Below are positions 56,897 through 64,000 of a stretch of 64,000 bases of DNA, piece after piece. This stretch comes from Ralstonia insidiosa (lineage in GTDB: Bacteria; Pseudomonadota; Gammaproteobacteria; Burkholderiales; Burkholderiaceae), in NCBI RefSeq assembly GCF_008801405.1, contig NZ_VZPV01000001.1:3471845-3535844 (forward strand), given 5' to 3'. The notes beneath the pieces were generated by a model. The model ran no database searches. It saw only the letters and a program-made list of their open reading frames with translations, and was not told where the DNA came from. Position 1 is the first letter of the stretch. Each line of letters opens with the position of its first letter. The position numbers and the translations under genes were made by a program.

Positions 56897-57949
56897 CTAG
56901 GGCTGATCGTTCAGGTGGCAGGCTGAAAACCGCAGCGGGGCAATCTCCTTGAGCACCGGCTGTTCGGTTTTGCAGCGCGGCATGGCATGCGGGCAGCGCG
57001 GGTGGAAATGGCAGCCGGTGGGCGGATGCAGCGGCGAGGGAATCTCGCCCGAGATCGCCACGTAGGTCTTCTTGCGAACCTCCAGTTTAGGCGCCTCGGC
57101 CAACAGCGCCTGCGTGTAGGGGTGATTGGGCGACGCGAAGATCGCTTCGGTGGGCGCCGACTCCACCACCCGGCCGAGGTACATGATGACCACGCGGTCA
57201 CTCACGTGCTTGACCACGCCCAGGTCGTGGCTGATGAACAGATACGTGAGGTTCAGTTGCTCGCGCAGGCGGATGAACAGGTTCAGCACCTGCGCCTGGA
57301 TCGACACATCCAGCGCCGCAACCGATTCATCGCAGACCAGGAATTCGGGCTTGACCGCCAACGCCCGTGCAATGCCGATGCGCGCCCGCTGCCCGCCCGA
57401 GAACTGGTGCGGAAAGCGCCGCATCAGGCTTGGGTCCAGGCCGACGCGCGTGAGCATCTCGGCCACGTAGTCGCGCTGCGCGGTTGCCTCAACCATGCCA
57501 TGCACGACCGGCGCCTCGCCCACGATGTCCTGCACGCGCATGCGCGGGTTGAGCGATGCGTACGGGTCCTGAAAGATCATCTGGATGGCGAGCTGCTTCT
57601 CGCGGCGGCGCTCGGCCGGTAAGCGATCCAGATCGATACCCTTCCACAACCGCGTGCCGGCTGTTGGCTTGTGCAGACCCACGGCCAGTCGGCCGAGCGT
57701 GGATTTGCCGCAGCCCGACTCGCCCACCAGCCCGACCACCTCGCCCGCAGCGATATCCAGGTCGACATGGTCCACCGCGTGCACCACCTCTTCCGTCAGG
57801 CCTGCGCCGAACCAGTTGGCGATGCGCGAGGAGATATCCAGCCCCTTCACGAAGCGCTTGGACATGCCCTGCAACGACAGGATCGGCACCGCGCTGGGCG
57901 TTGCCTCGGTAACCGCCGCGGCATCGAGTTCAGGATGCATCGCACTCAT
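56897..57949 (-). CDS. Peptide-type ABC transporter ATPase (DppF/OppF-like)
   Basis: A 350-residue ATPase. Walker A is GESGCGKST, the signature is FSGGQRARIGIARAL and Walker B is FLVCDESVAALD. The C-terminal oligopeptide domain has HPYTQALLAEAP and the Cys-containing FHPRCPHAMPRCK, which may hold an Fe-S cluster as in DppD/DppF relatives. ATG 57949 overlaps the preceding gene by 4 bp (ATGA); a longer upstream frame is ignored. Confidence 0.93.
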   Translation of the reverse strand: MSAMHPELDAAAVTEATPSAVPILSLQGMSKRFVKGLDISSRIANWFGAGLTEEVVHAVDHVDLDIAAGEVVGLVGESGCGKSTLGRLAVGLHKPTAGTRLWKGIDLDRLPAERRREKQLAIQMIFQDPYASLNPRMRVQDIVGEAPVVHGMVEATAQRDYVAEMLTRVGLDPSLMRRFPHQFSGGQRARIGIARALAVKPEFLVCDESVAALDVSIQAQVLNLFIRLREQLNLTYLFISHDLGVVKHVSDRVVIMYLGRVVESAPTEAIFASPNHPYTQALLAEAPKLEVRKKTYVAISGEIPSPLHPPTGCHFHPRCPHAMPRCKTEQPVLKEIAPLRFSACHLNDQP

Positions 57950-58962
57950 GCGGCAGTCTCCTCGGGGCGAATGGTGACGGGATGGAAACAACGCAGCGCG
58001 CGGCCGTCGTCGAGCGCCTCAAGCGTCGGCGCCTGCGTGCAGACCTCGGTGGCAAACGCGCAGCGCTCTCGGAAGGCACAGCCGCTGGGCAGTGCCAGCA
58101 GCGATGGCGTCATGCCCGGAATCTGCCGCAGCGGCGCACCACGCGGGTTGCGCGACGGCGCCGACGCAATCAGCCCGAACGTGTAGGGGTGGCGCGGCGC
58201 CTCCAGCACCTGCTGCACGCTGCCCTGCTCGACAATGCGGCCGGCGTACATCACGCACACGCTGTCCGCCAGGCCGGCCACTACCGACAGATCGTGCGTG
58301 ATCCAGATCAGCGCGGTTCCGCTCTCGCGACACAGCGCCTGCACCTCGGCCAGGATCTGGCCCTGGATGGTCACGTCCAGCGCCGTGGTCGGCTCGTCGG
58401 CGATGATGAGATCGGGCTTGTTGAGCAGCGCAATGGCAATCGCCACCCGCTGCCGCATACCGCCGGAAAATTGGTGCGGATACGCCGTCAGCCGTTCATC
58501 CGGCGACGGGATACCGACCCTCGCCAGCGCCGTGCGCGCCATGTCGCGCGCCTGCGTTTTGCTCACGCGCTGATGTGCCTGCACGGCCTCGATCATCTGC
58601 GTGTCGATTCGCAGGACCGGGTTCAGCGTCATCATCGGGTCCTGAAAGATCATGGCGATGCGGTTGCCGCGCATGTCGCGCATCTGCCGGGCAGACAGTG
58701 CACGCAAGTCATGCGTGATGCCGTCGCGACCGGTCAGCTCGATGCGCCCGCCCACCACGCGGCCTGGCGCGTCGATCAGGCCCATGATGGAGTAGCCCGT
58801 CATCGACTTGCCCGAACCGGATTCACCGACCAGGCCCATGATCTCGCCGCGGCCGACGGTAAAGGACACATCATCCACCGCGCGCGCAATACCGCCGCGC
58901 GTGGTGAATTGCGTTTGCAGGCCCTCGACGACGAGCGTCGGTTTGCTGTTGGCGGTCGTCAT
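57946..58962 (-). CDS. Peptide-type ABC transporter ATPase (DppD/OppD-like)
   Basis: A 338-residue ATPase. Walker A is GESGSGKSM, the signature is FSGGMRQRVAIAIAL and Walker B is LIIADEPTTALD. The C-terminal domain has RHPYTFGLIASAPSRNPRGAPLRQIPG and CAFRERCAFATEVC. It pairs with the following gene as a heterodimer. The start overlaps the permease gene stop by 4 bp. Confidence 0.94.
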   Translation of the reverse strand: MTTANSKPTLVVEGLQTQFTTRGGIARAVDDVSFTVGRGEIMGLVGESGSGKSMTGYSIMGLIDAPGRVVGGRIELTGRDGITHDLRALSARQMRDMRGNRIAMIFQDPMMTLNPVLRIDTQMIEAVQAHQRVSKTQARDMARTALARVGIPSPDERLTAYPHQFSGGMRQRVAIAIALLNKPDLIIADEPTTALDVTIQGQILAEVQALCRESGTALIWITHDLSVVAGLADSVCVMYAGRIVEQGSVQQVLEAPRHPYTFGLIASAPSRNPRGAPLRQIPGMTPSLLALPSGCAFRERCAFATEVCTQAPTLEALDDGRALRCFHPVTIRPEETAA

Positions 58963-59873
58963 AGGGTCTGCAGGCGCGGGTTGAGCACGTCGCGGAGTTG
59001 GTCGGACACCAGGTTCATCGACACGATGGTCACGAGCAGCGCCAGCCCAGGGAAGAAGCTGATCCAGTACTTACCCGACAGCATGTATTGGAAACCGTTG
59101 GCGATCAGCAGACCCAGCGACGGCTCCGTAATCGGCACGCCCAGGCCCAGGAACGACAGCGTTGCCTCCAGCGTGATCGCCGAGGCCACCTGCAGCGCGG
59201 CAATCACGATCAACGGCGGCAGACAGTTCGGCAACAGATGGCGGAACATGATGCGCGACGGCGGCAAGCCCAGCACCTGCGCGGCTTCGATGTACTCACG
59301 TCTGCGTTCGACCAGCGCTGCGCTGCGCGTCGTGCGCGCGTAGTACGCCCACTGCACCGCCACCAGCGCGATCACGATGTTGGTGATGCCCGGCTTGAGC
59401 AGCGCGAGCAGGATCAGCGCCAGCAAGATCGGCGGAAACGAGAGCTGCAGATCGGCCACGCGCATGATGAGCGACTCGATGCGCCCGCCCGCAAAGCCGG
59501 CGATCAGGCCGAGCGTTGTACCCAGCACCAGTGCGAACACCGTGCTCACCACGCCCACGCCCACGCTGATGCGCAGGCCGTAGAGGATGGCGGAAAGAAT
59601 GTCGCGGCCTTGGTCATCCGAGCCGAGCAGGAAGGTCATGCCATCGGAGGCCTTCTCTCCGGGGGCGAGGCGCGAATCGAGCACGTCCAGTTTGGCGAGG
59701 TCATACGGGTTCTGCGGCGCAATCCACGGCGCGGCAATCGCCACGACGATGATGATGCCCAGCACGATCACCCCGACGAGTGCGATGCGGCTCGCGCAGA
59801 ACTGGCGCACGAAGCGGCGCAGGGGCGTTTCTTCAGCAGCCGGTTTGGTTGAGGTTGCAGTAGAAGTCGTCAT
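58959..59873 (-). CDS. Peptide-type ABC transporter permease (DppC-like)
   Basis: A 304-residue permease with about six transmembrane segments. The N-terminal OppC-type region (FCASRIALVGVIVLGIIIVVAIAAPWIAPQNPYDLA) and the binding-protein-dependent transport loop EAAQVLGLPPSRIMFRHLLPN are typical. ATG 59873 (MTTSTATSTK) lies one base after the upstream stop; the longer frame to 59903 would overlap dppB-like coding and is rejected. Confidence 0.93.
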   Translation of the reverse strand: MTTSTATSTKPAAEETPLRRFVRQFCASRIALVGVIVLGIIIVVAIAAPWIAPQNPYDLAKLDVLDSRLAPGEKASDGMTFLLGSDDQGRDILSAILYGLRISVGVGVVSTVFALVLGTTLGLIAGFAGGRIESLIMRVADLQLSFPPILLALILLALLKPGITNIVIALVAVQWAYYARTTRSAALVERRREYIEAAQVLGLPPSRIMFRHLLPNCLPPLIVIAALQVASAITLEATLSFLGLGVPITEPSLGLLIANGFQYMLSGKYWISFFPGLALLVTIVSMNLVSDQLRDVLNPRLQTL

Positions 59874-59874
59874 G

Positions 59875-60852
59875 TCAGCCCCGGCTTTCAGACAAGCGCA
59901 CACGCGGGTCGAGCACGCCGTAAATCAGATCAACCACGAGGTTGATGAGGATGAACAGCGTCACGATCACCAGCAGGTAGGCGACGATCACCGGGCGGTC
60001 GAGCAGTTGAATCGAATCAATGATGAGCTTGCCCATGCCCGGCCACGCATAGATCGACTCGGTCACGATCGAGAACGCGATGACGGAGCCGAACTGCAGC
60101 CCCACGACCGTCACGATCGGGATCAGGATGTTCTTGAGCACATGCACACCGACGATGCGCGTGTTCGACAAGCCCTTTGCACGCGCGAACTTCACGTAGT
60201 CCTGCAGCATGGCCTCTTGCGTGCCGGCACGTGTGAGGCGAATCACCATCGCAATATTCAGCAGCGACAGCGTCACGCCCGGCAGGATCAGGTGGCGGAT
60301 GCCGTCGAGTGTCAGAAAACTCAACGGCACGCCCAGCAGCAGGCGCGTCTCGCCGCGCCCGTTGGAAGGCAGCCAGCCCAACTGCACCGCAAACACCATG
60401 ATGAGCATCAGCCCGACCCAGAACGTCGGCAGCGAGAAACCCAGGATCGAGATCGTCATGATGGTGCGGTTGGCTACACCGTTCGGGCGCAGCCCCGCCC
60501 ACAGGCCGAGCGGAATGCCCAGCACGATCGACAGCAGGATCGCGAAGGTAGCCAACTCAAGCGTCGCCGGCATGCGCTCGAAGATCAGTTTGAGCGCGGG
60601 CGTGCCGTGCGCGAACGACACACCCAGGTTGCCCTGCAGTGCGCCTTTCAGGAAGTACAGGTATTGCTCCCACAGCGGCTTGTCGAGCCCCAGCGCGGCA
60701 ATCGTGCGCGCAATGTCCTGCTGGTCTGCCTGCGGGTTGATGAGGATGTCGACCGGGTTGCCAATGGCATACACGCCCAGGAACACCAGAATCGACATCA
60801 CCAACAGCACCGCCACGGATTCCAGCAACCTTCGGATCAGGAACACCAGCAT
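59875..60852 (-). CDS. Peptide-type ABC transporter permease (DppB-like)
   Basis: A 325-residue permease. The first helix LIRRLLESVAVLLVMSILVFLGVYAIGNPVDILINP and the EAA loop DYVKFARAKGLSNTRIVGVHVLKN are typical of DppB. About six transmembrane segments, ending GVLDPRVRLSE. It follows the binding protein by 27 bp. Confidence 0.94.
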   Translation of the reverse strand: MLVFLIRRLLESVAVLLVMSILVFLGVYAIGNPVDILINPQADQQDIARTIAALGLDKPLWEQYLYFLKGALQGNLGVSFAHGTPALKLIFERMPATLELATFAILLSIVLGIPLGLWAGLRPNGVANRTIMTISILGFSLPTFWVGLMLIMVFAVQLGWLPSNGRGETRLLLGVPLSFLTLDGIRHLILPGVTLSLLNIAMVIRLTRAGTQEAMLQDYVKFARAKGLSNTRIVGVHVLKNILIPIVTVVGLQFGSVIAFSIVTESIYAWPGMGKLIIDSIQLLDRPVIVAYLLVIVTLFILINLVVDLIYGVLDPRVRLSESRG

Positions 60853-60879
60853 CTGAGGCTCGCTTCTGTGGAGAGAGGG

Positions 60880-62463
60880 TTATTGCGGCTTGAAGCCGTG
60901 CGCGTAGGTGCGCTCATCCGTGCGCGGCGTGTAGCTGATGCCCTTGCGCGTCGCCCACGTCGTCACCTGGAAGTGAACCGGGATGATGCCACCGTCATCC
61001 ACCACGATGGCCGTCGCTTCCTGCAGCAGCTTGGAGCGCTCACCATCGTCCATCGTATAGAGCGCTTTTGTCAGCACGGCGTCCATCTTCGGGTTGCAGT
61101 ACTGGCCCCAGTTGACCGTGCCGAAACCGGTCTTGGCGTCCTCACACGCCACCAGCGCACGCAGCGGCGAGCTGACCTCACCCGTCTGCGCGCCCCATCC
61201 CACCAGGCCGAATGAATATTCGTGATGGCCGCCCTTGGCCGCGTGGGTCGCCATCGGTGCCGCTTCCACGCGCGTCGCGATGCCCACGCGTGTGAGGTTT
61301 TGCGCGATGGTCTGCGCGATCTTCTCGTCGTTCACGTAGCGGTTGTTGGGCGTGTGCAGCGTGACACCGAAGCCATCGGGGTAGCCCGCCTCGGCCAGCA
61401 GCTTCTTTGCACCGTCCGGGTCGTACTTGAGCGTCTTCAGGTTCGGGTTGTGACCGAACAGCGACGGCGGCACGAGGTTGTTGGTGGGCTCCGACAGGCC
61501 CTCCATGATGCGGTCCTTGATGCCCTGGCGGTTGATGGCCATGCTCATCGCGCGGCGCACGCGTGGATCCTTCAGCGGGTTCTTATCGAGCGGCTTGCCG
61601 TCCTTGCTCGTCACCTCGGGCGTCGGGTCGCGCTTGTCGTCGGTGTACAGATAGATCACGCGGTGCGAGATCTTCGAGAAGAAGTTCAGCGACGCATCGC
61701 CACGCACGCGCGCAAGATCCGGCGTCGGCACGTTCTCAATGGCTTGCACGTCACCCGACAGCAGCGCGGCAATGCGCGTCGCACCGTTCGGGATGAAGCG
61801 CAGCGTCACATGTTCCCAGGCAGGCTTCGGGCCCCAGTACTGATCGTTGCGCACCAGCTCGACCCGGTCATCACGCGCATAACTGACGAACTTGAACGGG
61901 CCCGTGCCGATCATGCCCTTGCCCTGCGCAAAGTCATCGCTCGACAGCCCTTGCGTCGCCTTCTTCTGCACGATGAACACCGACGTCAGATCCGACAGCA
62001 TCAGCGGATACGGCTGCGATGTCGTCAGCTGGATCGTGTACTTGTCGATGATCTTCTTGTTGAGGATCGCCTTGGTGTACGTGTCGAACTTGCCCGGGCT
62101 GTTGAGGATCGTGGCCGGACGATCGAGCGACCACGCCACGTCTTCGGCGGTCAGCTCGCTGCCGTCATGAAACTTCACGCCGGGGCGCAGCTTGAATTCC
62201 CACGTCAGGTTGTTGACCATCCGCCACGACGCGGCCAGGCCGGGAATGATATGGCTGTCGGCGTCCATCTTCACCAGGCACTCGAACATGTGCTCCGACA
62301 CGTTGATGTTCGAGAACAGGTTGTAGAAGTGCGGGTCCATCGAGGTCGGCGGCGAGCTCATGCCGATCTTCAAATCAGCGGCCAATGCCTGCGGGCTGGC
62401 ACCCGCCATCACGCATCCCGCCACGCACATCACAGCGGCCACGCGCCGCAAGGTCCGAATCAT
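60880..62463 (-). CDS. Peptide-type ABC transporter substrate-binding protein (DppA/SBP family 5)
   Basis: A 527-residue periplasmic receptor. Signal peptide through AQALAAD (about residue 28). The mature start DLKIGMSSPPTSMDPHFYNLFSNINVSEHMFECLV and GLAASWRMVNNLTWEFKLRPGVKFHDGSELTAEDVAWSL are family 5 signatures. Ligands of the family include dipeptides, oligopeptides, glutathione and opines, and cannot be told apart here. A GTG at 62469 sits at better spacing from GGAG than the ATG at 62463, so the start is uncertain by two codons. Confidence 0.92.
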   Translation of the reverse strand: MIRTLRRVAAVMCVAGCVMAGASPQALAADLKIGMSSPPTSMDPHFYNLFSNINVSEHMFECLVKMDADSHIIPGLAASWRMVNNLTWEFKLRPGVKFHDGSELTAEDVAWSLDRPATILNSPGKFDTYTKAILNKKIIDKYTIQLTTSQPYPLMLSDLTSVFIVQKKATQGLSSDDFAQGKGMIGTGPFKFVSYARDDRVELVRNDQYWGPKPAWEHVTLRFIPNGATRIAALLSGDVQAIENVPTPDLARVRGDASLNFFSKISHRVIYLYTDDKRDPTPEVTSKDGKPLDKNPLKDPRVRRAMSMAINRQGIKDRIMEGLSEPTNNLVPPSLFGHNPNLKTLKYDPDGAKKLLAEAGYPDGFGVTLHTPNNRYVNDEKIAQTIAQNLTRVGIATRVEAAPMATHAAKGGHHEYSFGLVGWGAQTGEVSSPLRALVACEDAKTGFGTVNWGQYCNPKMDAVLTKALYTMDDGERSKLLQEATAIVVDDGGIIPVHFQVTTWATRKGISYTPRTDERTYAHGFKPQ

Positions 62464-62805
62464 GGTCACGGCTCTTCTCCCCAAGAAGGATCGATGGATC
62501 GATTTCGCTGACGGCGCGGCGGCGCTTCTGAAGAACGCTCGCGCCGACTATAGCGACGCGCATATGCGCTCGGCAATGTGCGGCGCCACAAATTGGTGCA
62601 TCCCCCTACGGCGCCCCTCGGGAAACCTCCAAAAACAGGGGCGTAATCGCACGGTCGCGGATAAAAAGCAGGAAACGTTCCATGTAAAGAACGGCCGCGA
62701 CGGCTGCATGCATGCGGCGCACGCGAGTGTGCGGCGGGCCGAAGATGGCCCTTCGGCGTATCATCGAATGTGATTAAGACCTTTCAGCCAGAACACGAGC
62801 ATCCC
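62464..62805. other. 342-bp gap between divergent transporter operon and M20 gene
   Basis: The left part carries the transporter promoter with a perfect palindrome in its spacer. The right part (62600-62805) shows no gene and no strong structure. A TATCAT at 62758-62763 may be the -10 for the amidohydrolase gene. Confidence 0.6.
62547..62576 (-). promoter_or_regulatory. Promoter of the peptide transporter operon with palindrome
   Basis: TTGCCG (62576-62571), 18-bp spacer, TATAGT (62552-62547). The spacer contains the perfect 12-bp palindrome GCGCATATGCGC (62558-62569), a natural repressor site. Confidence 0.65.
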
Positions 62806-63996
62806 ATGAAGCTGATTCCAGAGATCCAAGCCGCGCAGCCCGAAATCCAGGCGCTGCGACGCGATATCCATGCGCATCCCGAACTCTGTTTCGAAGAGCA
62901 GCGTACCTCCGACCTGGTTGCCGCCAAGCTGACCGAATGGGGCATCGAAGTCCATCGTGGCCTGGGCAAGACCGGGCTGGTGGGCGTCATTCGCAACGGC
63001 GAGGGCAAGCGCATCGGCCTGCGCGCCGACATGGACGCCCTGCCGCTAGCCGAGGTCAACCAGTTCGAGCATCGCTCCAAACACGAAGGCAAGATGCACG
63101 CATGCGGCCATGACGGCCACACGGCTATGCTGCTCGGCGCGGCACACTACCTCGCCAAGCACCGCAACTTCAGCGGCACGGTGCATCTGATCTTTCAGCC
63201 CGCCGAAGAAGGCGGTGGCGGCGCACGCGAGATGATCAAAGACGGCCTGTTCGAGCGCTTCCCATGCGACGCCGTGTTTGGCTTGCACAACTGGCCGGGC
63301 GTACCGGTCGGGGCGTTCGGTACGCGCGTCGGCGCGCTGATGGCATCGAGCAACGAATTCCGCATCACGATCAAGGGCAAGGGTGCGCACGCCGCATTGC
63401 CGCACAACGGCAATGACCCTGTGTTCGTTGGCGCACAAGTCGTTTCGGCGCTGCAGGGCATCATCACCCGCAACAAGCGTCCGATCGACACAGCCGTCCT
63501 GTCCGTCACCCAGTTCCACGCCGGCGACGCCACCAACATTATCCCGAATGAGGCCTGGATCGGCGGCACAGTACGCACGTTCTCCACAGACGTCCTCGAT
63601 CTGATCGAGCGTCGCATGGAGGAAGTCTCCAAGGGCATCGCCTCAGCTTACGACTGCACGGTCGATTTCGCCTTCCATCGCAACTACCCGCCCACGGTCA
63701 ACAGCGAATCGGAAACGCAATTCGCAGCGCAAGTCATGCGTGAGTTGGTTGGCGCAGACAACGTGGACGCCAACATCGACCCGACCATGGGCGCCGAGGA
63801 TTTCTCCTTCATGCTGCTCGAGAAGCCGGGCTGCTTCGCTTTCATCGGCAACGGTGATGGCGACCACCGCGAGCAAGGCCACGGTTTAGGTCCCTGCATG
63901 CTGCACAACCCGAGCTACGACTTCAACGACGAGCTGCTGGCGTTGGGCGCGACGTACTGGGTGAGGCTGGTGGAGCGGTACCTGGCGCGGGGCTGA
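62806..63996 (+). CDS. M20 amidohydrolase (hippurate hydrolase / N-acyl amino acid deacylase type)
   Basis: A 396-residue M20D peptidase-like enzyme. Metal-binding landmarks are GLRADMDALPLAE, MHACGHDGHTAMLLGAAH, FQPAEEGGGGARE and FGLHNWPG; the C-terminal MGAEDFSFML completes the site. Family enzymes cleave N-acyl or N-aminoacyl amides such as hippurate, N-acetyl amino acids or indole-acetyl conjugates. ATG 62806 (MKLIPEIQAAQPEIQ) is the family start; a GTG at 62770 in frame is less likely. Divergent from the peptide transporter operon. The gene ends 4 bp before the window edge. Confidence 0.92.
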   Translation: MKLIPEIQAAQPEIQALRRDIHAHPELCFEEQRTSDLVAAKLTEWGIEVHRGLGKTGLVGVIRNGEGKRIGLRADMDALPLAEVNQFEHRSKHEGKMHACGHDGHTAMLLGAAHYLAKHRNFSGTVHLIFQPAEEGGGGAREMIKDGLFERFPCDAVFGLHNWPGVPVGAFGTRVGALMASSNEFRITIKGKGAHAALPHNGNDPVFVGAQVVSALQGIITRNKRPIDTAVLSVTQFHAGDATNIIPNEAWIGGTVRTFSTDVLDLIERRMEEVSKGIASAYDCTVDFAFHRNYPPTVNSESETQFAAQVMRELVGADNVDANIDPTMGAEDFSFMLLEKPGCFAFIGNGDGDHREQGHGLGPCMLHNPSYDFNDELLALGATYWVRLVERYLARG

Positions 63997-64000
63997 GGTT

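Overview
The window is a GC-rich chromosomal segment of a betaproteobacterium. Protein sequences and gene order (rplU-rpmA / ispB / tRNA-Pro / pilBCD-coaE-zapD-yacG / argJ / secA / dciA / lpxC / dcw cluster) point to the genus Ralstonia (Burkholderiales); the species cannot be fixed from this window. It is mostly conserved core chromosome. Noncoding signals of interest sit in a few long intergenic gaps, and a catabolic or transport section follows coq7.

Region 1 (1-16.8 kb): ribosomal proteins L27 and L21 (minus strand) diverge from ispB, followed by a tRNA-Pro(CGG) with its terminator and a CNNM/CorC-type membrane protein. A plus-strand run pilB-pilC-pilD-coaE-zapD-yacG links type IV pilus assembly, coenzyme A synthesis and division. 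It converges on a minus-strand run of a Nudix hydrolase, a DUF815 ATPase, argJ, secA and an M23 peptidase. The helicase-loader gene dciA stands alone on the plus strand.

Region 2 (16.8-37.7 kb): lpxC, a peroxiredoxin gene, and a complete division and cell-wall cluster, all transcribed leftward: mraZ-rsmH-ftsL-ftsI-murE-murF-mraY-murD-ftsW-murG-murC-ddlB-ftsQ-ftsA-ftsZ. Many neighbours overlap by 4 bp. A good sigma70 promoter followed by four GTG repeats with a 10-bp period (the MraZ operator pattern) lies upstream of mraZ. coq7 (ubiquinone synthesis) follows.

Region 3 (37.7-55.0 kb): an outer-membrane porin, an MFS transporter, arfB (ribosome rescue), a hemolysin-III-like protein, fadD with an operator-like repeat, and a lipoprotein aminopeptidase next to a cytoplasmic-type molybdoenzyme. 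A fructose PTS regulon follows: LacI-type fruR divergent from fruB (IIA-HPr-EI fusion), fruK and fruA, with two matching palindromic operators between them. A LivJ-type binding protein gene closes the region.

Region 4 (55.0-64.0 kb): a 660-bp noncoding stretch holds a tandem repeat of 64/42/64 bp units and a nested 114-bp palindrome. After it comes a leftward peptide-type ABC transporter operon (binding protein, two permeases, two ATPases) ending in an ArgE-like M20 deacylase, and a divergent second M20 amidohydrolase. Because argJ is also present, this ArgE-like enzyme may serve the transporter and not arginine synthesis.

No rRNA, CRISPR array, insertion sequence, prophage or secretion-system gene cluster was seen. 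The most interesting unexplained signals are the 55.1-55.6 kb repeat/palindrome element, overlapping palindromes upstream of the porin, a translationally coupled 38-codon ORF between murC and ddlB, strong hairpins downstream of ftsZ, and a palindrome in the lpxC leader.
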